Source of the DNA: Craterostigma plantagineum
Lineage: Eukaryota; Streptophyta; Magnoliopsida; Lamiales; Linderniaceae
Direction of reading: 5' to 3'
Assembly: GCA_027422505.1 (NCBI GenBank)
Contig: JAPQWV010000017.1
Coordinates: 19,903,501 to 19,967,500, forward strand
DNA: 64,000 nt
Every line of letters starts with the position of its first letter. Positions within the stretch are counted from its first letter, which is position 1. Below, in pieces: positions 1-9,525 of this stretch. The position numbers and the translations under genes were made by a program. The notes beneath the pieces were generated by a model. The model did no database searches and was not told where the DNA came from. It worked only from the letters and a program-made list of their open reading frames with translations.

Positions 1-462
1 TAAAAGAAACAAAAGAGAACAGTTTCGCAAAGTTTAGGAACCAAAACGGTGCATTTAAAATTTGAACACCAACAATTAGAATATGAGCACAATAATTAAA
101 ATTTGAGCACCAATAATTAGATTTTTAGAATCTGAGCACAAACGTCTTTTGATTTTTTTCACGAGGCATATCAACTCAATCACACCGAAATTTTTAAAGT
201 TTGTACGACAATTAAATTTGCGTATATATTTTTTAACCTCTTTCATTTTTCAAGAGGCATGCATGATAATGGTGTTGAGATTTTTTTAAATATAAAATTA
301 AAAAATCTTGTGGTGATCGAATATGAATTTTTATATTAATTTTACATGATATCATGTATATAAAATGTTTCTCAAAATTTTGGTGTTCAAAATTTTAAAT
401 GTACCGTTTTGATTTGTAAACATTGCGAAATTGTTCTCTTTTGGTTCTTTTACCTGTTTTTA
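1..462. repeat. Inverted-repeat (MITE-like) element at window edge
   Basis: The first about 75 bases reappear in reverse complement at about 376-462, with matching blocks such as AAAAGAGAACA, TTTCGCAA and CAAAACGG. Simpler copies of the inner arm recur at 60-120, and a related direct copy lies at 484-545. This fits a non-autonomous foldback or TIR element whose left end may extend outside the window. No coding capacity is seen. Confidence 0.6.
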
Positions 463-1718
463 GGTCAAAGGAAAAAAATAACAGGTTTTGCAAAGTTCAT
501 GAACCAAAACGACACCTCTAAAATTTGAGCACCAATAGTACTGAGACTGTGATATAGTTCAAGCACCTTTTTCTGTTTACTCTTAATTTTATGATTTATA
601 CATTTTTTTATTTGAGGTTTAAATAAATAGCTCTTGAAATATTTAGGTTGAAGCTGCTGAGAGAACTCGAGTGGAAAATAGATGCAAGGGAGTGAGTAAA
701 GAGGATTGCTTGCTGAGAAGTACCCAGAACGCTCATCTAGATTACATATACACTCAAGATCATAAACCCTAAAATAATATATGAGAAAATATATAATTAG
801 TTTCTATTTCAAGTTAAAGTTGTAGACCGATATGTTTGTAACCCCATTCGGGTCTTCAGGCGATGTAAATTTTCATATTTGTTTTGTTAGTATACTTGTT
901 TATTTGATTTTTTATGGAACGACTGCATTTGAATTGTGATATGATAAAGGTTTTATGGTCAAGGCAAGTAATATAGATTTACAGATATGCATACAATAAC
1001 GTTAAAGGCCCGTTATATAGAAAATAGATACCATTGGATATATATCCATTTAGTGAGATTTAGGACTTTCTTTTCTTTTTATTCAAAAGCCCATTTCCTA
1101 ATTTTTCCATCAACTACGTCAAATCGAAAGCCCATTTCCTTTTTTTTTTTGTAATATCCAAAAGGAAAAAGAGTTGGATCATCATTTAATTTCTACCGTA
1201 GTTAAAAACCAACGCAGTTAGAGTCTAGACGTGAATCCATATCTCAATAATATAGTATGTATAAATGATACTACTCTTATAGAATAAGTAATTATTATAT
1301 ATTGGTTCATGCATATATGCATATAATTTACTCTTATAGAATAAATAATTATTATATACTGGTTCATGCGTATATGCATATAATTAAGTAGAGAACCATT
1401 AAGCTACTATGGGAAAGTCTTCCCCGTGTGTTTCGGCTTATGTTGTCACATTTTGGCACAATTTTAAATTTTTTAAAACATTTTCATCGAATTCATGACC
1501 GATATTTGGAAATTTCACGACTTTGGTTTGACCCGCCTCTTGAGAAGATTCATATATTTTAAGACATAACTAAATATTGAAATGAAAAAGAAAAGACTTA
1601 TTCAAAATTCAAGTTTCCCACACTCTTGAATATTGAAAGAGACGTCGTCTAAGTTAATTTGTTTGACTATGTCATGCACTACGTAAATCATATATATGGC
1701 AATTTCAATTGCCACATA
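463..1718. other. Intergenic, no gene seen
   Basis: AT-rich sequence without a convincing reading frame. It holds only the partial copy of the 1-462 repeat and the 57-bp tandem repeat. Confidence 0.6.
1273..1386. repeat. Two-copy tandem repeat, 57-bp unit
   Basis: A unit beginning ACTCTTATAGAATAA and ending in a GCATATATGCATATAAT palindromic stretch occurs twice, starting at 1273 and 1330, with only a few substitutions. No gene is nearby. Confidence 0.75.
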
Positions 1719-2416
1719 TAGGGGTGAGTAAAAATATTCGGAAACCGGATTTCGATCCGGTATCCAGTTTTCAAAACCCGAAAAACGGATATCCGGTTTT
1801 AAAAACCTTATCGGATATCCGATCCGATTTATTTTAAACTAACTGGATCGGATACGGATAGTGATTTGTCTAAAATCCGGATATCCGTATCCGGTTTTAT
1901 ATTTAAAACAAAATAGCCAAAAAGAAAAATTAAGGTCCAAAAAGGAAAAAAAATCATCAAGTAGAATATTAAAATTTATATTATTTTATTATTGCAAAAC
2001 AACTTTGTTAGAGAATTGAGATAAAAAAACATAAAAACATCGAGATGCAAGTTGAAAAATTAACGTGAATTTGTGGTATTGTGTTTTATTATTTATTATG
2101 TAATTTTGAATCATAAATTCACATATTGTGTGAATTACTATGTGTAGAAATTCTTATATTAAAAAATATATTTTTTTATTGTGATAAGAAATAAAAAATA
2201 TGATTTTCATAAGAAAATAATAAAAAAATAATAAAAATAAATTTAAAAACCGGATACGGATTTCCGGTGTAAATATCCGAATAAACTGGATATCCGATTT
2301 TCGGATATCCGATTAAAACCAGAGCGGATACGGATACCATTTTTCGATATCCGAAAATCCGGATATCCGAATTTCGGATATCCGAAAAACCGGATATTCG
2401 GTTTTGCTCAACCCTA
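1719..2416. mobile_element. Non-autonomous hAT-like element
   Basis: The ends are inverted repeats: TAGGGGTGAGTAAAA at the left and its near complement TTTTGCTCAACCCTA at the right. Both subterminal regions are packed with copies of the ATCCGGATATCCG-type motif in both orientations, typical of hAT MITEs. The middle is AT-rich and non-coding. I could not identify a clean 8-bp target duplication, so the edges are accurate only to a few bases. Confidence 0.65.
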
Positions 2417-3141
2417 ATTATATGTACGTACGATTAGACATCTATGCGGTCAACCTCGTGAGACCCAGCCTCGAGAGAGATGGGTAGGTATCTTGTCTCA
2501 TCAAAATTAATGAAAAAAAATGACACACTAAGACTATCTTTATCAATGACACGGACAACCGGTCATCAGAATAAAATATTGATTTATCTCTCCTACACAT
2601 ACACAACCTGCACCTCAACCAACCTCAATAATTTTCAACTTTATTAACAACCCAACACAACCCATAATATTTATATTATATGATTATTTTACGTCGTATT
2701 TTAATGTTTGAAAAATAGATTACATTATATGATATAAAATTTAGATACTTTGGCCATTTGAGAAAAAAATAATATGAATAATGATAGATTATAGAATGTG
2801 ATAGAGAAATAGATAATTTGAAATCGTGATTCAAAATATATCAATACTAGTCTCTATTTGTTGAGAAAAAAAATCATATATTTTGGTAAAAAATAAAAAT
2901 TAAATTTTAAAAGATAATTAAATGTATCATAAAAATTCATAAAAGCATACATAACAGTTTATTGAAAACTGTGCATAATCGGTTGTGACCCACGGTTGTG
3001 GGTATTAATATTTTTTTGGTTTATTTTAATTCATTATATGCCATGACCGGTCGTCCAAATCGTCGATAAAGGTAGTCTTACCCAACTTAATTAAAATAAA
3101 CAAACATATATATACCGTTAGATAGGAGGCTCATTCCACAC
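2417..3141. other. Intergenic, upstream of the 3264 gene
   Basis: AT-rich sequence without a supported gene. It probably holds the promoter of the small gene that follows; only its TATA box (3146-3153) is recognisable. Confidence 0.5.
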
Positions 3142-3145
3142 TAAC

Positions 3146-3153
3146 TATATAAA
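3146..3153 (+). promoter_or_regulatory. TATA box of the 3264 gene
   Basis: TATATAAA lies 13 bases before an in-frame ATG at 3159 and 111 bases before the ATG at 3264. A plant TATA box usually sits about 30 bases before the transcription start. That would place the start of the mRNA near 3175-3185, downstream of the first ATG, which favours 3264 as the start codon. Confidence 0.55.
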
Positions 3154-3263
3154 TAAGCATGCGAAGACGCTCTCCATCCTTCACATTCTCAACCCTAAAT
3201 AGAAACCCTAACCTAACCCTAGCTCGTCCCTTTGAAATTCGACGAGAGGAAGATAGAAAAGAA

Positions 3264-3686
3264 ATGATCATTTCGAAACAGCGCAAAAAAGAAAACGCCC
3301 TCCACAGATACATCAAACTCCCTATAAAATTCCTCGTACTGGTGAGGGACATTTACGTAAAACTGCTGACGGGCGGCTGCCCGAGCCTGACCTACGGGAA
3401 TGCCATGGGCTGCCCGACCCCACAAATAATGCCCGTTATTATTGCAAGCGCCACAGTCGTCGACGAAGATCTGCTTAGGTTGTCTTCGATCAACAAGGCG
3501 AGGAGAGGTTCGCCTATTCAACGGTGGAGATCGATGCCAGCTGGCGAAGTGGGGTCCACTCATTGTAAAAACGGCTGTGTGTTTGGGAGGATCGATGAGG
3601 AGGAGAGCTTCGAGGTTGATGATGGTGATGGAGTGGGACTATTGAGGCCAGTTAGGGTTTCGAGGAAAAATCGATGGGTGACTTAG
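3264..3686 (+). CDS. Small uncharacterised plant protein with a C-terminal GRIDEE motif
   Basis: Single-exon frame of 140 codons. The first third is basic and carries the segment IKLPIKFLVLVRDIYVKLLT, followed by a Gly/Cys-rich stretch with the block YGNAMGCP, an acidic-to-basic segment (DEDLLRLSSINKARRG) and near the C-terminus GRIDEEESFE. From memory this pattern (basic helix, YG..MGCP, then GRIDE) occurs in a family of small plant proteins without an assigned function, so the call rests on recognition only. The start at 3264 was preferred over 3159 because a TATA box lies just upstream of 3159. The longer version would add 35 basic residues. No signal peptide or clear membrane segment is seen. 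It stands alone, with no neighbouring gene of related function. Confidence 0.6.
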   Translation: MIISKQRKKENALHRYIKLPIKFLVLVRDIYVKLLTGGCPSLTYGNAMGCPTPQIMPVIIASATVVDEDLLRLSSINKARRGSPIQRWRSMPAGEVGSTHCKNGCVFGRIDEEESFEVDDGDGVGLLRPVRVSRKNRWVT

Positions 3687-4927
3687 TGTTTAACTAAATT
3701 TGTAATTAAAATAAAATTAGTTTTTGTTAGTTGAATCTGATTTGGGATGTATGTGGTTCTTACAATATGTGTGAATGTCCTTAAATTTAAGAAGAATGAT
3801 CACATGAGTTATTTTTATGTTTTCACTTTTCAATGCTGCATATATTTAAACTTACATAGTGTAAAACATATTGTTTACGATACTTGTACTTTTTTTTTTA
3901 TTTAATTTTACCGTAATGTCTTGCTCGCAAAATATTACCAAAATTCAATTTTAGTGTCATAATAATAAATATAATTGGCGTAAGAGTGCATGTAACATTA
4001 TCATAATTAAATATGATTAGCTGTTGCAAAGACGATTGTGAATAGGACTGAAGTTCGAGCGTGGCTCTACTACCTATCAAAAAGCTTATAAGCTTTTTAC
4101 TATTTATTTATTTGTCTGAATATATAAAATTCGAGTTTAAAGGTGAACCAACTTCAGAAATTGAGGTCGAGTAAATTATAAGTATATCTTTTAAATGTTA
4201 CACACCTAAAAAGGACATTTGAACGATGGCCTTAAGTTATATATTATTCCTTAAAAATTTGCCATTGGGCACTAAAGGCAGAAAATGAAATTTCACTGGT
4301 ATTTGCTGATGAGATTATAACTAGATAACGATGACTGTGAGTGATTAATTACTTGCTTAACACTTTAGATGCATGCATTTGCATAGACATGCATGTCCTA
4401 ACACCCGTTGTACTGCTGATTAGTTGTAACGAAATTGTGATTAAGCTTTTAGATAATCTATTAATTAAATATAAAAGTTGGAGGTGGACTTTCATTGACC
4501 ATTCTCTTAACCAATCCCAATGCGACATGTCAGCAACACAATTGCAAATGACTTTTTTAGGCCTATATGAGGGCGGCATTATACCTGCCATTGCCATATT
4601 ATATCTTTAATAATTAGGAAAATATTTATGTTTTAATATGCTGCCACCTCCTTCGTTTTTAAAATTATTAATAGGATAGATGACTAACATCACGCATAGA
4701 TCGTCTACAATTGATCGTAAGAAAGATGAAGAGTCTTGCAATTATACATTCATTGTATTCAATTAATAATAGGATAGATACATAGTCGTACAATCGAATC
4801 GATTCCTTAGCCCGGCAAGCGAAGAGCCTGATAATGACTGCTACAACCTACTCGTTCATCGCTGTGTCGGATTTGAGACTGTTTGAGGGATTAGTATTTT
4901 TGATCGCGTGCTTAGGTAGTCGGAGAG
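3687..4927. other. Intergenic, no gene seen
   Basis: No supported gene. The last about 130 bases may be the former 5' leader of the kinase relic that begins at 4928. Confidence 0.5.
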
Positions 4928-5138
4928 ATGTCTCGGCAGGTGACATCATCCGCAGTTGACAAGTCCAAGACATTGGACAACAAATACGTAAGTTTTCTTT
5001 CTTTCTTTGGTGATTTTGATAATTCTCGAGGTTCTGTTTCTTTTTTGGGAGTAACTGACGAGCTATGCACTTTGTGGATAAATTTTGTGGCGGTCAAGCA
5101 AAGTTCAGTCGAGAACATTGCGCGGATCTTAACATTAT
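4928..5138 (+). pseudogene. MAP3KE1: Relic of a MAP3K-epsilon-type protein kinase gene (exons 1-2)
   Basis: The first exon reads MSRQVTSSAVDKSKTLDNKY and stops at a GTAAGT donor (4988). KSKTLDNKY followed at once by the kinase glycine loop is, to my knowledge, how plant MAP3K-epsilon (Cdc7/STE11-like MAPKKK) proteins begin. Downstream, 5082-5138 encodes FVAVKQSSVENIAR and, after a frameshift near 5122, DLNIIM followed by a GTGTGT donor. This matches the part of subdomain II with the catalytic lysine (VAVK). The glycine-rich loop between them is missing or unreadable and no later kinase exon follows. It is therefore a truncated, non-functional copy with intron positions kept, suggesting a genomic rather than cDNA origin. 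Confidence 0.6.
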
Positions 5139-6127
5139 TATGGTGTGTATTCAGTATGGAGTTTGTTTGTTTAGTGATGAATTGAATTTGCGAGTCATCT
5201 ATCGTTTTCCTTTTTTTTTCTTTTATGAATTTGATGTTGGAGGAGAATCTAACTGGGGTTCAGTCTTTGGGGAATGACGATGTAGCTAATAATTCCAATT
5301 TTTCAGGTAGTGCGATACAATTTCTTTTCTTTTGGCATGTTCTGGTTGTTTTGATCCGATGGCGTTTGCTATTTTTTCTTTTGTTGTTTCTTTTTAATTT
5401 GGGTTTGTCTCAAAGTTCCCTTGAAATTGGGGATACGTAGGTTATGTGAACTTCAAGAGTTGGGTTCATGGACTGGTATAGTTATTGTGGCATAGGTTCT
5501 ATTATATGGTTTAATCAGCTTAGACGACTGGAATTATGGATATTATTTGCTTCTTGCTTGGATGTTAGTATGTGTGTTATTTTCCATAGAATGAGCAAAA
5601 CGGACTTAATTTTTCAAGCATTTTTGTTCGTTGACTTTTGATATTTTGTGTCTACCAGCCCAAGAATTGATATTGTATATTCGCTATGTGGATAATTAGA
5701 TTATCCTATTTATACTGGTAAATAGTTTTTGTGTTAATACATTGCTCGCTTTATATGTTGCATTATTCATCGTGGTGACTAAATATCCAATCTCATACCG
5801 TATTACATATGCTCACGTTAAGAAAAAAATTTCAACAGTCATGTTCTGATTTTGATAGGAACTGTTACTACAATTTCAAATAATATTACAATAATAGTTT
5901 AAAAATGTTTTGTGTTAAAGATTTTCTTTACAATTCAATATATAATGGAAATAATGAGCACGAGCGTTATGATAATTCCAATCAAACATTTTCCAGTCAT
6001 ATATATCAAAACTTATTATTAGGGTTCAACAACATTTAGTTTCTTCCAAATGTATTTGTATTTGTTGATTTTTTTCTTAATGTAAGTATGTGTAATCCTG
6101 AATTACTGTAATATTTAATATTGTACG
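5139..6127. other. Intergenic, former intron and downstream sequence of the kinase relic
   Basis: T-rich at first (pyrimidine runs at 5210-5225 and 5370-5395, as in an intron), then AT-rich. I found no further kinase exon and no other gene. Confidence 0.5.
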
Positions 6128-6412
6128 TCTATACTACTGTGCGACTGTAAAAATAAAAAATATAAGATTTAAGACTGTAATACTCCAAAGTATTACTATA
6201 GCTGGGCCCAATTTGGCCCGCGGACCGTCGGGTTTTTTGGCCCACGGGACATCAGTCCGCGAGTCTGACGGGTTGGGCGAAATGAGGCCGATTATGTTTT
6301 GGAGTCTAGAAATAGGCCCGAGCCCGGTGTTTTTTCAGGATGGGTCGGGCTGACGCACGGCTTAGGCTCACTTTCAGCTAGAGTTCCCGTGCATCGAACG
6401 GGGCAAAACTAG
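6128..6412 (+). mobile_element. Small non-autonomous Helitron
   Basis: The 5' end TCTATACTACT (6128) matches plant Helitron starts. The 3' end has a hairpin with CCCGT (6386-6390) and ACGGG (6398-6402), then a short A-rich spacer and CTAG at 6409-6412 followed by T. A terminal hairpin shortly before CTRR is the Helitron hallmark. The inside is GC-rich with GGCCC motifs and non-coding. The base before the 5' end is G rather than the expected A, which lowers confidence. Confidence 0.55.
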
Positions 6413-6505
6413 TGTTCTTAAAAGGCGGGTAAGTAAGTAATGAATTAATAAATCATGATGGTTTAACGCTCGCCCCACGCTGATTGAAACGGGTCACCTA
6501 ATTTA

Positions 6506-7249
6506 GGGTGATTTACATTTGTAGGCATCTTTTTTAATGTAGTTTACAAAAGTAGGCATTGTGTGTAAACTACTACAAATATAGGCATAACTTTTTTTAT
6601 ATTATATTTCATATTTATTTTTATTGCTGCTATATATTTTATTAATTTTAATGCTCAAAAGTATAAATGTGCTACTGCCGTATGAACTATGATGGAAGAA
6701 TCAATGTATTAGAGGAAGTTTATATTTTCCATATATTATAGATTACCAGTTAGGAATTATTGACCAGATATTTCATTTTCGAAGTCAGAGACCAGCCGAA
6801 TTAGAAACAAACCCATTCAGTAAATTGTGCATTTATGTATACAGGCAAGTTTTGACTTTGCCACACATAGCTGAATAAAATTAATTTTTTCTTAATCTCA
6901 TTCCCAGTACATCACTCGAAGACAACATATTCGATTCAATATTGTTGTGTTCTTAGTTTCCAGGTTCCAAAATTTTCCACCTACTAAAAAAATGATGTTA
7001 AATTTAGTATATTTCTTTCGTTTATGTGAATCCTTTGTTCGACTTTTGTGTGGATCAGTTGTTAAATTTTTATTTTATTTTTGTCTTTAATCAAGATGTC
7101 TATTTTTGTAATAGAATTGTACACATAATAAAATTAATTCAAAAAAATAAAAGAAATTAGAGTAATGCCTATTTTTGTAACTGTTTACCCACAATGCCTA
7201 TTTTTGTAATTGACACTCATTCAAATGCCTAGATTTGTAATTAACTCCC
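6506..7249. mobile_element. TIR element of about 744 bp (MULE- or hAT-like MITE)
   Basis: Left end GGGTGATTTACATTTGTAGGCAT; the right end (7165-7249) is its imperfect reverse complement, with AGGCAT-type motifs repeated in both arms. TAATTTA flanks both sides (6499-6505 and 7250-7256). The interior is non-coding. Confidence 0.6.
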
Positions 7250-7256
7250 TAATTTA

Positions 7257-7846
7257 AATGGCATATATGTCTGTAAATAGAATCTCAAGTGTACTAATAG
7301 TATTAATAATGATCACTATAATAATTATAATTGTTATTAAATGCGTTAGATAAGGGCGAAATCGAAAGAAGCAATCTATGATGTGAGCGGCGTTGTGAAA
7401 GTGAAAGAGGATCAGATAACCTTGTTTAAGACTTAAGATTTATATTTAATAAAAGTAATCGGCAAAATGATGGAGCTTAAACTATACCTAAATTTGTATT
7501 CAAACTTTTGAGTATGTAATTTTAATTCTTGAAATTTATAAACTTTTCTTTTTTGTTCATTTGGGCTAAAATAAGGAAAAGGAACGGCTTTAAAACCAAT
7601 AATCAGAATTTTATTTTACATACATGATATAAAGACAAATATCGATCTAATCTGTCTGTTAGATAAAGGATGAGAGAGACTTATAGTCAGACAAATATCG
7701 ATCAAATGTATCTATTGTAGTAAGGATGAGGGCTTACAGTATCTGTTTTCTAATTAATTGGTATGGCCTGTGTAAGTACTATTTTGCCCTTTACTTTTAA
7801 ATTTTTAAAATATTAGCTTTACAATTCAATCTATATGCATACAAAT
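7257..7846. other. Intergenic, no gene seen
   Basis: AT-rich. A short block (ATCGATC.AATCT.TCT.T...AAGGATGAGAG) is duplicated at about 7640-7680 and 7690-7730. Nothing else was recognised. Confidence 0.5.
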
Positions 7847-7861
7847 AACATATAACTAAAA

Positions 7862-8501
7862 TATCAATGGCTGAAAGGAGAAGGCACTGTATTCCCATAT
7901 GCCCGAGCTATTTGGAACCGTTATAACATACCCAAGCATGCATTTGTGTTGTGGCTGATTGTGCATAAAAGACTACTTACTGTGGATAGGTTGATGAAAT
8001 GGGGTGTAACAGTTCTAAACCCCAGATGTTGGTTGTGTGGGGAAGCTGATGAATCCCTGATGCACTTGTTCATGGAATGTAATTTCAGCCAGAGGTTACT
8101 GCAGTTATTGCAGGATTGGATGCAACAGAGAGCACATATCTGCTCATTTGAATCCGTATGCGAGTGGCTAATGGAGATGGGAAAGAAAAGACAGGCGAAA
8201 TTTGGAATAACCATTGCTTGCTTCTCGTCAATACTTTATCACATTTGGACCGAGAGGAACAGCAGGGCACACGCAGGAGGGTGGAGGACAGAGGAGCAAT
8301 TAGCTCAACAGATCAAGAAGGAGATGCAAGTGAGAATAGTAGCGGTTTGTCGAGTGAAGAAAGCGATTACATCTGATATTTTTTGTAGAGTTGTATATGG
8401 TTCATGAGATATAGCTAGAGAATACAATGGATGATGTAAGGGTTCTAATTGTGGCAGTGGTAAATGAAATATCATTCTACCAAAAAAAAAAAAAAAAAAA
8501 A
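7862..8501 (+). mobile_element. 5'-truncated LINE (non-LTR retrotransposon)
   Basis: A 15-bp direct repeat AACATATAACTAAAA flanks the insertion (7847-7861 and 8502-8516). The insertion ends in a poly(A) run directly before the right repeat, the signature of target-primed reverse transcription. The coding part (about 7910-8406) is the C-terminal zinc-binding region (zf-RVT) that follows the reverse transcriptase in plant LINEs. It has the pattern KHAFVLWLIVHKRLLTVDRL, then CWLCGEADESLMHLFMEC, then a WTERN block. The RT domain itself is absent, so this is a dead 640-bp copy. The nearly identical flanking repeats suggest it is fairly young. Confidence 0.85.
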
Positions 8502-8665
8502 AACATATAACTAAAAGATTAACTGTTTATTTGGTACCTTAGCTTATATTTTGAAGGGTTTAAATTAGCACGGTTTATATCAAACTCATTAATGGGTACA
8601 GAGTAAAATGTGTTTGGTTAATGAGTTTACCACAATCCATCTGAGTATGTGTGTTTATCTAAATC

Positions 8666-9308
8666 TAGGGGTGTTCATGGGTCGGTTCGATTCGGTTTTT
8701 TCAAAATTCGGTTCGATTCGGTTTTTGAACCGTTTTAATTTGGTTCGGTTCGGTTTTTTATAATTCGGTTCCGGTTTTTCTCTTTGGTTTTTCGGTTAGG
8801 AATTTAATATCAACAAAAAAAATATTATGAACTGAAAATACATAAAACAATTTATGGTTACTAAAAAAGAAGATTTATGGAACGTGACATGTAGGAAAAT
8901 ACAAAGGCCGAAAAAAAAAACAACATGAAATGGAACAAAATCTAACCAAAATATAAAAACATTCATCTGAAGATAATAGAAATTATTTGGGAGAAAAATA
9001 GTATTTGATTGGTGAGGAAAACATTTACCAAAACATGGAAAAAGTATACCAATGAAATTATATTTACTGTGTTGTTTACGTTATGTGAGAAAAACAAATG
9101 ATTTTTGATATTTTTCTATTTTTAGTGTCATATGATAATTTCAGTTCGGTTTTTTCTATATGCCTAATCCGATATCCGAACCATTTTAATTTAGTTCGGT
9201 TCGACTTTTTACAATTCGGTTCGATTTTTTTCGATTCCGGTCTTTTCGGTTCGACTATTTACGGTTCGGTCGGTTTTTTCGGTTTTTCGATTAATTTGAA
9301 CACCCCTA
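8666..9308. mobile_element. Non-autonomous hAT element with perfect 8-bp target duplication
   Basis: Terminal inverted repeats TAGGGGTGTTCA (left) and TGAACACCCCTA (right), flanked by identical 8-bp duplications TCTAAATC (8658-8665, 9309-9316). Subterminal regions contain many GGTTCGATTCGGTTTTT-type repeats. The element is 643 bp and non-coding. Confidence 0.85.
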
Positions 9309-9525
9309 TCTAAATCAGCATACATGAGTTAGATTTGTGACGGATAAACACATGCTTTATAGAAATTGGTGAACCAAACACACTAACATGGTCTAAATTA
9401 ACATTTAAAAAGCTTAAACCTATGAACCAAACAAGCACCAAAGTTCTAAGATATAAATTTATCAGCACACCAAAACTTGTGTAGAAAACACTACTATTTG
9501 ACCCTACCCATAACTAGAAGCCTCA

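Noticed and set aside
2820..2850. Possible further Helitron end (TTTGAA...TTCAAA hairpin before CTAGT)
   Set aside because: The hairpin is AT-only, its spacing is long and no 5' end was found.
4341..4610. 89-codon plus and 82-codon minus frames overlapping each other
   Set aside because: Chance frames; no conserved features and no splice context.
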